From Argopecten irradians (Eukaryota; Mollusca; Bivalvia; Pectinida; Pectinidae), in the NCBI RefSeq assembly GCF_041381155.1, contig NC_091135.1:59680567-59744566 (forward strand): 64,000 nt of DNA, given 5' to 3'. The translations under genes were made by a program, and so were the position numbers. Every line of letters begins with the position of its first letter. The first letter of the stretch is position 1. Of this stretch, positions 47,472 through 62,000 are shown piece by piece. A model generated the notes under the pieces. It made no database searches and had not been told where the DNA came from. It saw only the letters and a list, made by a program, of their open reading frames with translations.

Positions 47472-47604
47472 TCTGAAACAAAAACAAATTATATGTATAT
47501 GAATATACACACAATGCATATACTTATATTTGAAAAAAAAAAATAATAATAAATTTGAAAGCGTTCAATTCTATCTGTTATTAAAGTCATCAATTAGTTA
47601 TTAG

Positions 47605-47841
47605 GCCAAAAAAATTAATATGTCTGTTTAGGGTTACCCGACCAACCCTAATTTTTTTACCCCCGACCCTATTTTTTTTCTCAACTTTTCTACGAAAAAA
47701 ATTAAAAGTCTGCATTTCGATCCCAGGCTCCGGTTCCGGCCATTATTTTAGAGTAAAAAACACTAAAAAAAATCCTCCAGACCTACCGCCTTATTTTTTT
47801 CCCCAACGTAACTCTAAACAGACATTTTATTATTTTTTTGG
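47605..47841. mobile_element. foldback MITE, about 237 bp
   Basis: Inverted ends: left GGCCAAAAAAATTAATATG then TCTGTTTAGGGTTAC; right GTAACTCTAAACAGACATTT and AAAAAAATAATA-like sequence ending GGCT. The interior is pyrimidine-rich (GACCCTATTTTTTTT). Upstream of the kinase. Confidence 0.65.
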
Positions 47842-48158
47842 CTTTATATAAGACAAAATAATATAACATGTCACAGAAACAAATACTGAAAACATTACAA
47901 CAAATCTTACTTGACAGAATACCAGAAAGCTGGAAAAGGGCACATTTTATTTTGTGACCCCAATATAATATAGTACATGTATATATACATGATGTAGTTA
48001 TAATATTATTAATGACCTAATGTTGACCTGTCCAGCCAAACAAAGAAAATGACAAATCTGCTACGTCTGCAATAGCATTTTAAAACAGTAAAGTTATTAT
48101 TTGTAAAGTGAAAGTACAAAATTTAAACTCGTGTTTAAACATCAATTTTTTAAATCAG

Positions 48159-48327
48159 TATAACTTCAATCATGATGATCACACATTCCATGAACCAACA
48201 TTTCCACACCGTTGTTATCCGTCAGCATCCTATTCATCCAGCTCATGGAAACAGATTGCACAACTTCATAAGCTGTGTTCTGACAGAAAATGAAACAATC
48301 CGTCTACAAGTATCTGGAACCTTCCAT
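48159..48327 (+). other. exon-like segment, plus strand, unassigned
   Basis: AAATCAG acceptor-like and CAT|GTAAGTC donor-like edges enclose an open frame reading MNQHFHTVVIRQHPIHPAHG then NRLHNFISCVLTENETIRLQ. The composition looks protein-like. I cannot tie it to either neighbouring gene or to a family. Confidence 0.25.
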
Positions 48328-49129
48328 GTAAGTCAGCAGAAATTTCAATAAACCCTTACCTAGTTTAAGCTTGTCGCAACAGAATTTTGAAGCAACAAGT
48401 TAACTTGATATCATTTCATCTGTAATTTATTTAAAAACAGACGACATGTTGACAATTGGCTACAGTGCACTGTACGCATATATATCGCAATCGTACGTAA
48501 AGTCGAGATGGGGAGTTCAACTTCAGGGTCACTGCTTTCTGTTTTGTTAGTAACTGATGCAATGCTCATCAGCTCCAAACAGTAACTAGAAATAAAAGCT
48601 CCGTTATTGAAACCAAAATTATAAAGAAGTATGATAAACATTCTGTGTCAACATTTCTACTTAGGCCTACAATTCTACATCTCTTATCGCAGGGCTTACC
48701 TGGTGTACGAACTAGGCCTAGCCTACTAGCGTCGAATAGGCTAAAGGGAGATAAGCCGTGTGGAAAATGCGAAATGGTACAATGTTGCGAAAAGAGTTAC
48801 AAGTGTGTTGTGAATACTTGTATGTTCAGAAACAAATATATATGCACATGTACAGTTTATGTGGAAGCGACTTTAAAAGATCATCTAAGTTTGGTTTTAC
48901 GGAAATTTCTTTCTCAAGTGGTAAATGACTCTTTTCCAGAAAAAACAACAAACAAATAGACCCCTTTATAATATTTTAAGAAATAATGTAGATCTAATAG
49001 GCCTACGGTAACGTTATGCAATATTAAATAAAACCATATTTTTGGTACGCCCTTACTAAAAGTAAACTAAAGATGTACTTTTTTCACTGTCTTGTTAAAT
49101 TCAAAATATATGCTGGGGCTAGTTTCTAT

Positions 49130-49449
49130 CATCCTCGATATTCCAGGGGTTCCGATCATTTACGATCTCTACACTCCTGGACTATCTCATAGTAAAACTG
49201 GAGGCAACAGAACATAACTGGTAAATTAGTCCTTTGAGGTAGATCAAAAGAGCCGTATAACGATACACTGTGGTTGACTGTAGTGTGGCTTTGAAGTTGG
49301 ACGTTGCTCTCTCTGTAATCTTCAAAGGAAATCTTTGCTGGTCTGTGATTGATAAAATGTTTTCCGCTAAACTGCCTTCAATTTTACTATGAGATAGTCA
49401 AGGGGTGTAGAGATCGTAAGTGATCGGAACCCCTGGAGTATCGAGGATG
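49130..49449. mobile_element. hAT-like MITE, 320 bp, 8-bp target-site duplication
   Basis: Inverted termini of about 68 bp begin CATCCTCGATATTCCAGGGG (left) and, inverted, CATCCTCGATACTCCAGGGG (right). The 8-bp GTTTCTAT flanks both ends (49122-49129, 49450-49457). An 8-bp duplication fits the hAT superfamily. Little arm divergence suggests a recent insertion. Confidence 0.9.
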
Positions 49450-49818
49450 GTTTCTATTGGAAATGGGCAAAATTATAGGCTCACAAAACCCTAGTCACAA
49501 TTTTTCTTTTCCGTTTGATTACTATATACATTACACTAAAAATAGCTAGTAAATTACTCATGGTGTAAAAAAAAATTGGAAAACAATTACATGTAAATTG
49601 TCCATTATTAAAGGTGAAAATACGTAAGTACACAGTGCATACGTTCCTAAGATATAGATATATGTTTCTGTACAAATTAAACACTTGAAATACAAAAATA
49701 AATGCGTCAAATTCTCGCAAATAATCCATCCACATTCTAATTAAAATTATTATGTCCTTCCGCTGCACTACGACACCACCACCGCTCAACTTCCCTCAAT
49801 TTCAACTTTCATGTTAGA

Positions 49819-49920
49819 TTTGGCGCGTTTCCAACATTTTTAAGTCACGTGATCTAGACAATGCAAACAATGCCACGTTACCACGTGGTCTTGTTGTTAA
49901 TCACATGACCACGTCATAAC
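49819..49920. promoter_or_regulatory. candidate divergent promoter between the kinase and the SDWDSD gene
   Basis: In about 100 bp: E2F-like TTTGGCGC (49819), E-box TCACGTGA (49845-49852), palindromic CCACGTGG (49881-49888) and a CRE-like CGTCA (49912-49916). They lie about 110-210 bp upstream of the plus-strand first exon and on the 5' side of the minus-strand kinase. Confidence 0.5.
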
Positions 49921-50027
49921 GATAACTTCTGTCGACTTTATTGAGCGGGAGTTTTCAACGAGATATATCTTAACGTTTAAAGACACCAAGAATTTTCATC
50001 TTTACTCAAATTACAGCATCACGAGGC

Positions 50028-53000
50028 ATGGGTAAGTACTTTACATAAATAATCATATTTTTATCATGTAATTGGCGCTTAAACTCATAAAACAGGCTCT
50101 TAGATTTTCTAGATATATGCTTATGAACAACAGTAGACCACGCTTTATACAATACAGTTTTACGACATAAATTCAGAGATACACATGTATGTGTAAGACC
50201 AGCGTGTGTTGTTACTTACAGATATCCATGCTGGGTACTACTCAAGTGACTATCCGAATCCTTGCGTGTACCGGTCAAGTCCGGTAGGACTAAGGTACAG
50301 AGAACCGACCAGTTCTCATGTCTATCGGGTGAGTTACATTCCATTAATAGCAAAACACTGCTTGATTTAGTTTTGTTTTGCTTAAGTTTCCTACCGATTC
50401 CTCTAAATGATAGCGATTAAGTACAAAAATCCTATCAAATAATGAATATGGTAATTGCGCATGCTTTTTATTGGGATAATTCGGGGGTATCTTTGTCACC
50501 TTGTGGTACCAGCCCCTGCATAATCTGACCCCGCCCCTAAACATTCTATAACCTTACTAGTTTACTAGTACTAGTGAATATAGACTAGTAATTGTAATCC
50601 AGAGGTCCCGAGTTCGATCCTTTGCGGAGGCAGTGATATGTTTATATAAATTTATTTTGTTTTCTATTATTGCCTTTACATCTTCAACATGTTGTTAATG
50701 GAGGACAAAAGTGGATGTTTTAGTATCAATATTTACAGAATGGCTATACCCGATCATCATACAACTCATTTATAACCACCCACATCTTAGATTCTCAATT
50801 TTAAGATAACGTCATATTCTACGGCATAGAGACACATGTCATATACACTCTGTTAAAATATTATAAATGTCCTGTTAGTATTGATCATGATTGATATTTT
50901 CACAGGGGTTCAGATATAACAAAACGGAAGAAATCATTCACGAGATCAACCGTTTAAGGCAAGAAAATGCTAAAATTGAACTGCAATCTGGCAACATAAA
51001 GGAAGACATCAGCAGCCATGAAGGGGATATTCTTGATAAACTCAATAGCCTTCGTTTGTTGAATATGAAACTTTCCACCAGCAATCCAAACCGAAAGGAA
51101 ACTGCAGATGTAACCAGTACAAAGACACAAGTGGACGCTGGCATCTTGTTCACCAGCACTGATGCTAAAGAGTACAACGGCATACCGCCACGAAAGAGAT
51201 ACTTAGAACCTCTCGATCATGAGAAACTTGGGGATGGGATTTCAACTCAAGATATATTTGATCGAATTGACAAATTGGAAGCAAATGTAAAAAAGGTCAT
51301 TAGAAAGCACTGTCGGCCCAAACGTCACCAGTATAGAGAAACTACGACAGCATTTCACCAACACACAGTTTCTCATATCTCATGTGGAGGTATTGCTGGT
51401 TCAGATTTTTACCCTACCAAAGAAACCACGAAGAAAAGCAAGAGACATACGGTTACCTATATCAGAGAAAGCAGCATTCCTACTGCAACGTCTGGCCATG
51501 TTGGGCATGAGCGCGATTTTGAAGCGGAGGCAAAGAGAATAGTTGCAGAATATCACAATTCTAAAGAACGCCTCAGACATGAAATCTCCAGGGGAAACCG
51601 AAACCATTCGCCTGATGACAAACGAATATCTTTGTCACACGAACATGGTTCTCAACCATACACAAATTTACCAATACAGCAGGATCAACACATCATTCAG
51701 TCGAAGGGAAATGTAGAGGAAAGGCAACCTGAACGCGAGTCCAAACAACACAACTTCCACAGTAAGGTCAGTTCAATAGATACTTATCGCTCGGATTATA
51801 CCGACAAACATACAGCGAAACACGATCAGCCGAGGAACTACGCATCTAGGAACTTTCAACACATCGACGAGCCAATCAGAAAACCCAAAGTGTGGTTAAA
51901 AGAAGAAAGGCAGTCAGAGTCCGAGGACACCAATACTAACTCTTCCCGTGACCAAGCTGATAACGATTGTATGCTGCTCATACTACGACCGACACGTAGC
52001 GTGTCAGGTACTATTATTGGATACGATGTTGCTGAAGATATTCCAAGAAATAACACAGTAGCTGAAATGGGATTACAAGGACGGCAGGTGGCAGAAAATC
52101 ACGATTTGACCGAGCCAAGAAATACGGTTCCAAACATACTGCAAAACGAACCACATAAAATGAAGGCGTTAGATCCACTACCTAACCCGTTTGCTGACAA
52201 GTGTTTTGCGCCCGGTGAGTACTTCACAAAAAGAGGTATATATTAGTTATAACTATATTACATGGCGTTAAACGGTTAATTGCAATATAGATTGGCGATC
52301 AAAAGGCGTTTTAAGATGGAAAAGGGGGAAAAACATTGATTGTTCATAAACGCGTACCACATGACAGAGCACATAACTACATGTATTATGTCAGTAGATA
52401 TTCGGTAGAAAACGAGTGGACGAGTAAACATTCATAAAAGAGACAATGTGAGACTAAAATTTATTTCCAGGATTCCCCAATACCCGTTAAACATTTTCTA
52501 TCCGTCATACTATTAGCATGCATGGGACATTTTTTAATGTATGTGTAAGAGATACTACATAATCAAGCATTAATTTCGATAATAATGAATCCATGTTGTT
52601 TTTATAACAGATTTAGCAGACCGACCGAAAGACGCCCAACAATGCACAAACCAAGAAATAGAAATAAAGATACCTTTCAAACTTAAGCTACCACGTACGC
52701 CGGAGGGAAGCAGGCTGTCGGACGATAGCCAACCCAATAATGTGTCTTCCACACTGGGATATGACAAGAATACTGCGGCTATTGATACGTCAGATAGTCA
52801 ACTGTTGTCCGTGCAGTTTTGTAATGAGGATGCAGTTTCTTTACCAAAGGCTAACTTGGAGCGTTCCGTACCTGTCATCAGGGTTTATGATGAAGAAACC
52901 GAACTTGTTACTACTGTTGAGCAATGTCACAATAAACTCAACAATGGAGCAAGTACCACCCACTTCATTTTAGTGCTTAAACGCGAAGGTCAATGTGGTC

Positions 53001-56000
53001 AAGTGTTTGACGGTAACATGGAACAGGTTGATCACAACGAAGAGAAGAAATACCGCACACTGGATACAGAAGTACGTGATGGTAAAATCACGGATACTAA
53101 AGTCGAGGACAACGACTCTACTTCACATATTGGAGTTGATGAATGTAGTGTCGCGTCAGCAACAGTCGAGCTAACAGTGGACCCTGCGACCATCACCCCA
53201 GTCTATGGCTTTGAACAATATTCCGTTACGAAAGAAAATGACACTTCGTTGATCATTCAAGAGGGCGACATGTCTACAGATTCCACAACAGAAGAAGAAA
53301 CGGACGAAAGGCCAACATTTACTCCTGTGCTGGACTTTGCGCTAGATTCTGTATCAGATGAGGAGATAGATGAACACCCGACTGTTAGTCTTACCTCTCA
53401 GTTGGGCATCACTTCTGTAACGGAGAAAAATGCAGTGAGTAAATTGGCCGTTGATACTGATGGTAATGACAAAGCGGTGGAAGAGCATCCGGAGATCACT
53501 CCCGTTTTGGACTTTGTCGTTGAATCTGAAACAGATGAAGATTCGGTCAGTGTGTCTTTAACAGACGAGGAACCAGATTTCCATGCAACAAATTACAAAG
53601 AAACACAGATATCCGGAAAAGGTATGTTATGATTAAACACTGTAGCATTTTACATGATCTTTTCATTTATTTCATCACTTTGTCAATAACTAGGTAGGTT
53701 ACTATCAGTAGCGTATAACTGACGATTGTAATCTTTAAACACTTCATCTGGTCCCAGGAATACTGTGTGTAATCTACACCATCTCCATGTATTTGTTAAC
53801 AATAATTGTAACTACATGTAAATACATTTTTTTACATGAACTTGTTTTATTTTAGCAAAAGACAAATCACAGTGCTGGGGAAATTATAAGGAAATGAGCG
53901 ACACACGGCAGATAAATGAAATAAAGGGTATCACTATGAAAGCTACATAACTTACTATGTTTGTTCTTATGGCCATGTAATATTTTATAAGGAATATTGT
54001 CCAAACTTTTCTTTGATCTAAATGACATTTTCTACCTCGCAAATATCGCACATGTATAAGAAAATTTAAGGATTATATTATTCTGTGTTTATGTTTCAGT
54101 AATATGCTTTAAAAAGTCCTATTCACACTAATGGAATAACAAAACAGTATGACGCTACATAATAGTTGTACATGTAGTAACCATCCGTTATCATTTCTTT
54201 TTTTTAGTTATATGCATTATAGTGAGTAGGCATAATTTAAAAGGAGACTGTGTGTGATGTCCTGTTCTGATAATTAAGAATATATGCTTCACTAGATCCA
54301 GTCGGATTCCCACTTACATTTCAAGAGAACAGCTCTAACTTGGGGTTTCCTGAGACAGATCACAGTTTCCCAGCAGCTGATGTTGAGATGACTCCCGTAT
54401 CCAGGTTTTATGTCTCAGATTCTGACAGTTCGTGTATTGATTGGAGTGACGAAAAGAAACCATCCACCGCAGCAGTTGGTACGCAGAGCATTTATAGAAC
54501 TGGACTCGCATTAGTGCTATTGGAAATGTTTAAGATAGCCATGCAAAATATAACTAGTCTAATTTTAGATTACTGTTATAGCTAACTCCAAAACACGTTA
54601 TTCACACAACATATTTGAAAAGCACATTGCTTTTATTTTATAGAGCACTAACTATGTCTAAAACAAATATATTTAAATTAATCAAAACAAAGTTTCATTA
54701 AGGATGCATACATTGCTTTTTTTTATTTTTAGAAAATAAGATAAAAGCTGGCGAAAAAGAAGGATCAGACCAAGAAGATAATCTCCCAGGTATGACAACA
54801 AACGGCAAAACAGTAGTGGAGAAAAGGTCCGCCTATTCTGACTGGGACAGTGGCGACGACGAGGGCCAGGAGGGGAAGACAACTCTAACAAAGGATGTAA
54901 AAGGTACAGATTGACGCCTAGATCAATGTTAATGTGGTCATGGGACTATCCAAACTGGTCGTAATACGAAATAGTGAGGTGGTCGTAACAACGAAACAAT
55001 AAATTCAAAGATCCATGTATGTTGAAAACACATAGTGAATTGAAAAAAAATCTCCGTAACAGCGAGGTAGACATAATTTTTAGGTGAACGTAAAGTTACA
55101 CTGCAGTTACCTTTGTGTGTAAAACGTTTCGAGATTTATTGGGATAAAGATTATCAGAAACATACTAGACGGCAGACCTTAGATAACCTCAGGATCAATC
55201 AGATAAATTGATCTCCTGTTAAAACGTTTAATCATAAATCATAATTTTGTGATTTCTATGTTTTAAAGATATCCTACAGCTCCATGAAAACCACAAAAGA
55301 TGGGAATCATCGTCAAAGTCTGACGTCACTGAAGAAAACACAACATTCGTCGCTAAGCCAGTGAAGAAGAATCCCCGTTACAAACGCCCTGATAAAGAAC
55401 GTGACATTACATCATCACCAGGGAAACCGACGGTTGAAGATAATGTCTTGGATCTTGTACTGGCGTCTGGGTCGGACTGGGATAGCGATAACTCCGAGAT
55501 TTCGTTGAATGAAGTCTCCAAATCAGAAGGTATATTCTATTAATTGCCAATATAAGATAGAGTAGTGATTTATGGATGAATCCATATGCACACTAGTATA
55601 TGTATTAGTTTTAACAAAATGACTGTTCCAAAGTTACATTGTGTATTCGACGACTGATATGGGTGATTCAGTTAATGTGACAGATAGTTTTGACACTTCC
55701 TGGTGATGAGGACAGATCGCACAGGACTGAGAAACACATATAAAGAAACTGATAATACAACTGCGTTCAAAATGTTTTAAAGTTAGATTATCAACTATAT
55801 CAGTTACGTTCATTGTTTTATCTTCACGCTTCGCACTAAAATAAAGCTTTGCATATGGCTAATACTGATAGAAACATCATTTTTATGTGACATGGGCGCT
55901 GAAGCACATACCTTAATGACACAGATCCGATAAGTGAACGACTTTTGTCTTAATTCTACATCAAATCTAACACATACACGTGATCAAGTTCTTATTTGTG

Positions 56001-59000
56001 TATCACGTATTGAATCGCATTGTAACAGTAATGTATACATAATTTTGTAGGGAAACGAAATTCCTGTCAGAATCCCAAAACGGGCATTTTTCTCCAAAAT
56101 GAAGGAATTCCAGAATTAGCCTTGACTGGTAAAAAGACATACGCTGTTGCTTACGAAATTTATTCACCAGGTGGTTCGAATTCACATTGGGACAGCGACA
56201 CCGGGTTGTTGTTTGAGGAGAAAAATGCAATAAAGCTGTCATCAGCAGTGAACAATCACACAGAATCGTCGGAATCGGCCGCCCAAGATATCACTGAAGA
56301 AAAGCCAACATTTTCGCAGAATAACCCTGCACTGAAAGAAGTTGAGCTAAGCATAGTCCGGAAATCAAATGCTGAGTCTGACTGGGATAGTGATGAATCC
56401 CAGAAATCAAGCATTCATGCTGCTGAGTGTGATAACGGTGAAGGCGGGAAATTGTCTGATATCAATGACTCTAGTGATAAACCAGCCGAGAGGAATCTGG
56501 ATTTTGATTCCGATTGGGATAATGATGAATCTGAGAAACCATCCACTGGTGTCAATAATGGTTAGTATAATTATTATAATAAGATTTACAACGGTAAAAG
56601 AACAATCTGAAATAGGTCATCACATTGTATTAAGTATATACCGATATATCACAAGTTTGATGATGGTAAATTAATTTCTGTCTTGAGATGGAAGAAGGGA
56701 GAAACTAAAACATAGAAAAGATATTTACAAACTTCTAATTCTTTTTTAACGCATTTCTATTATTATTTCATCATTTATTCAAGATTTGGTAGATGATCCG
56801 AACATCTGTACGAATACCGTCGTCAACAAATATACTGAAGATGAAGGAAATCCACATCCAGCATTGAATGAAGACGTGGTTGCTTATGAAACATGTGCGG
56901 TTACCGATGTTGATTTGAAAAAAGAACACTCACCAGGATCTGACTCAGACTGGGATAGCGACGTCGGTTCTTTACTTGAAGAACCCGTTAAGGAAAATAC
57001 AGAAAAACTTCAACCTGATCTATCATTAGCAGGGGACACTCACACAGAATCTACACCTATAGCCGACCACGATGTTACAAAAGATGACCCAGGACCTACC
57101 CTTCCTGTAGTGACTGAGATTACTGATCCTGGAGAGTCTTGTCACGTACTCATATCACCAGAGGACAAGGCAAGCAGGAAAGAGTTGGATGTTGTTCAGA
57201 ACCTGAATTCTGATTCCGACTTGGATAGCGACGAGTCTGAGGAACACCCAGATAATGTCACCAAAGGTAATTATAACGCAGAAGCTATATATATGTTAAG
57301 GCATTGATTCATAGAAAAAGTGTGTAACTACAGACATAATTAATGGTTATCACATTTTATTATTCTGTACAACAGGTTATGTAATATTTAACCTTACTGG
57401 TTAAAAAATGTGATATCATAAACCCGTCGGCATGAAATATGTCTTTGTCCCCAGGTGAAAACATTGAAAAGAAGAACATTCCGTCTGAAGGAAGAGGATC
57501 CGCGGATGTCAAGAATGAAATGGATTTTTTCAACGATGATAGTAAAAGTGAGACACTTGAAACATGGACGGCTATGTATTTTTACAACAATTAATATGTA
57601 GCAGCATGACCATCTAAATATTGTTTTACATGCTAGGCCTATTATATCAAGTTATACGATTATGCTTATTTGTACACAATACTGATTCATATGGATTTAT
57701 TCTGGCAATAGCCGAGTCACCATGTAAACAATATTTATATATAATTGAGATTCTGTTCCGAATAAAACGTGATTATGTAGACTTGTCATTATCTGTCTCA
57801 ATCTTTAGTAGAAAACTAAATAGGCCTTCATTAAATCGAAAAATACAAAAAAAAAAGATACAAATGTTGTCTCGTACTTTGCAAAGTGATCAGAACAACC
57901 ACAATTGTCTTCGGGTGGCCATGCTAACGATCAGGATATACAGGGGAAACACAGTGAAAAAGAAGGATATTCACCAGCATCGGATTCAGATTGGGACAGT
58001 GATGTCGGGTCGTTACTTGATGAGTTGGATGAAGAAAAGGAGAAAACAACTATACCCGATCCATTGTCAACCAGTGACAAGCATTCAAAGCCAGCTCCTA
58101 TTGCCGAATCTGATATACCGAAAGGAAACTCGACACCTATCGTTTCTATGACTTCAGACATCCTTGATCCTGGAGAGTCTGACCACGGATTCAACGTAAC
58201 TTCACATGAGAAATCTGACGGGGACGTCGAGTTGGATGTTGTTTTGAATCCGAATTCTGATTCTGACTGGGATAGTGATGAGTCTAAGGAGCATATAGAT
58301 AATATCACCAAAGGTAATTATACACACAAATGAAACATAGACATATTTTGATTGATAGTCCGTCTCTTTATTCAAAACGCTATTAATGGAAACTTGGTTA
58401 TAATTGCTACCACATTAATTATTCAGTAAAGACTTTGAATTTACCGAGATTAATTCATTTGTTCAGTTCACATCAGAGAAAGTTATGTTATCAACCTGAA
58501 ATTACAATTGATGTTTTTGTCTGCAGTTGCTAGTACCAAAAACATTGAAAAGAATAACATTCCGTCTGAAGGAACAGAATCTGTGTATGTCAATGATGGA
58601 AAAGGGTTTTCCGATTATGGTATTAAAAGTGAGACACACGAAACACATACGGGTATGTGATCCCGCAACAATTAATATGTAGCAGCATGACTATCTAAAT
58701 ATTGTTTTACATACAAGGCATATTATATCAAATTATACGATTATGCTTGTTTTTACACAATACTGATTCATATGGATTTGTTCTGGCAATAGCCGAGTCA
58801 CCATGTACCATTATACATTATTTATAATTGGGATTCTGTTTCCATTCAAACGTAATTATGTAGACTTGGCATTATCTGTCTCAATCTTTAGTAGAAAACT
58901 AGGCAGACCTTCCAGAAAATTAAAAAGGATACAAAAGCTGTCTCGTACCTTGCAAAATCATGAGAATAACCACGTTGATCATTGTCTTCAGGTGGTCATG

Positions 59001-62000
59001 CTAAGAGATATTATACAACATAACGTTACCTCACAACCCTTCGTCATGAAATATGTTTCTCTATCTCCAGGTGAAAGTGTCGACAACATTGAAAAAAATA
59101 ACATTCCGTCCGATTATGGTATTCAAAGTAAGATGCCTGAAACACAGACGGGTATGTGTTCCTACATCAATAAAATGCTTAATATCATTATTATCTTTTT
59201 TCTAAGTACGGCATTGTTTAACATACAGTTATATCCAGAATATTATCTTGCTTATGTGTTCACTAGACGGCTATATGGATTTATTAGAGTATTACACTAG
59301 TCTTGTTACGGATTCCCTTCTGTTCAAGTCATTATTACATTAACAATCTTTTGTAGAAACCCGAACAGACCAACGTAATAGCGAAAGTGATAAGACAATT
59401 CCCTCATACGTTGCAAAAGGAACAGAACAACCACACTCACCATTTACTACAGGTGGCGATGAACCTAGAGAAAATGAAGGACACTCATCGGGATCAGGTT
59501 CAGATTGGGACAGTGATTGCGGGTCGTTACTTGATGAGTTGGATGAAGAAAACAAGAAAACAACTAAACCAGATCCATTATCAACTAGTGACAACCATAC
59601 AAAGACAGCTCCTTTTGCCGAATCTGATATACCGAAAGGAAACTCAACACCTATCGTTCCTATGACTTCAGATATCCTTGATCCTGGAGAGGCCGACCAA
59701 AGATTCAAAGTAACTTCACATGAGAAAACAGGCGGGGAAGTTGAGTTGGATGTTGTTCAGAATCTGAAATCTGATTCTGACTGGGATAGTGACGAACCAG
59801 AGAGATCTACAAATGCTGCCAGTAAATGTACCGCTAAATTTGGTAAATCACAAGCAAGTGACAACCACACAACACCAGCATCTACCACCAGAACTGATGT
59901 TACCAGGGATAGTCAGGATAAGGCGACACCTCCAATGACATTAGAATCCTTGGATCACGGCGAGTCCGAACTCAAGCTCCATGTAACTTCACATGAAATT
60001 TCCGGCGGGGAAGTTGAGATGGATGTTGTTCTGAATCCGAATTCTGATTCTGACTGTGATAGTAACGAGTCTGAGGAGCATTGCTCGCAAACGAAATATA
60101 GAAATATAAATTCAAAGATATTTTATTCATAAACCCTGTAAAAGTTTTAATAGCTCCAAGTGTTATTAATTGCTATCAAATTGTTTCTTCGATACGAGAA
60201 GTCATTTCGATTAATAATTACAACAAACGATGCAATATTTAACATCACTGATTAAGATAACGAGATCTCACTAACCTTGAGTCACGGAATATGTCTGTCA
60301 GCAGGTGACTGTAATAAAGACATCGAAAAGAACAACATTCCGTCTGAAGAAACAGTATTTATATATGTCAAGGGTGGAAAAGGTTTTTCTGATGATAGCA
60401 ATAAAAGTGAGATGCCTGAAGAACAGACGGATATGTATTCCTACAACAACAGTATTAACAGCAATATTTATTATACTAACAAATCCAGAAATATGATGTT
60501 GCTTGTTCACTATACTTCTTCATATCAATTTATTTTTAGTAATACACTAGTCTTGTTATGGACACCCTTGTGTTCAAGTCATTATTATTTTAAAAATCTT
60601 TTGTAGAAACCCAAACCGACCAACGTAATAGCGAAAACGATAGGACATTTCCCTCATACGTTACAAAAGGAACAGAACACTCACTATTGACTGCAGGTGG
60701 CAATGAACGTATTGGAAATGATGGACACTCACCGGGATCAGGTTCAGATTGGGACAGTGATGTCGGTTCGTTACTTGATGAGTTGGATAAAGAAAACAAG
60801 AAAACAACTAAACCTGATCCATTATCAACTAGTGACAACCATACAAAGCATATTACCGAATCTGATGTAACAAAGGGAAATTTGACACCTATTGTTCCTA
60901 TGGCTTATGGAATCTTGTATCCTGGAGATCACGGATTCAAAGTAACTTCACATGAGAAATCTGGCGGGGGCGTTGAGTTGGATGTGGTTCATAACCTGAA
61001 ATCTGATTCCGACTGGTCTAGCGACGAATCAGAGAAATCTACAAATGATGCCAACAGAAGTAAGTACATCATCATGTTAAATTACGGTTCAATCATTTGA
61101 AATTGCGTATTTTCAAGGCACGGCATGGTATTGTAAGTGTAGGTTGTGGTATCAGTATGTAATTTGAGGTGCCAAAGTTCTTCATAAGGATTTTACAATA
61201 TGTACTACATCACATATTTAATGATGGAATCTGGAATTTATCCAATGTTCACTAGAATTACTATTCTTTCTCACTATTGTTCGATAAACATGCATACATC
61301 GCTATATTTCTTAATAATTCACCATTACATTATCACTTATAGATTTTCGGGTATATCTGGCATCTCTTTATGCCTCTATTACTAAACTTCATACTATTGG
61401 TCCTAGTAAAGCAAGATTTAATGCGATTTTATCATTGTACCCAATTTCTATTCTAGGAAGCCAGACAAACTCTTATACTTCCCAACCAGAAGCAACTCAT
61501 CTTGATAATGACCTGGAAAAACCAGCAGTAATCACTGAAATTATAGAAAAGGGCCTTTCACCAGAGTCTGATTGGGACAGTGACGTTGGTTCTTTACTCG
61601 ATGAATTCGATATGGAGAGCAAGAAAATAGTGAAACGTGATCTGCCATTAGTAAGAGATAATCATTTGAGATCTGTAGCTAGTCCTCATGTCACGACGCA
61701 ATTGGAAACAGCTTGGAAACGGAAATTGTGTTCTACTACATTTGATCCTGGGAAATCTGGACATGTAATCAATAATAACTTTCTGCGGGAGGAAGCAGTC
61801 GACGAAGAAGTTGTAGAGCTGGACGCTACAAAGAAATCAGATTCTGCTTCTGACTGGAACAGCGAGGAATCAGATAAACATACAGATGATGCCTCCATTG
61901 GTAATCCGTTTGGGAAGACGAAAGTTACATCCGAAGGGACGGGATTGTCAGGTGGTGAAACTGGACATTATGCTTCCGATGTTGATATTGGCAGTACACC

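Noticed and set aside
48645-48959. 104-codon Cys-rich plus-strand frame
   Set aside because: Cysteine spacing fits no domain I know, no exon signals flank it, and it lies in the upstream region of the kinase.
49481-49789. 102-codon minus-strand frame beginning MSGGGVVVQRKD
   Set aside because: Could be part of a 5' UTR exon of the kinase, but the protein reading turns into AT-rich hydrophobic sequence and does not fit HRI.
50891-50905. Upstream extension of exon 3 of the SDWDSD gene as a separate start
   Set aside because: The extra codons come from the pyrimidine tract and acceptor; exon 2 joins at 50906 in frame.
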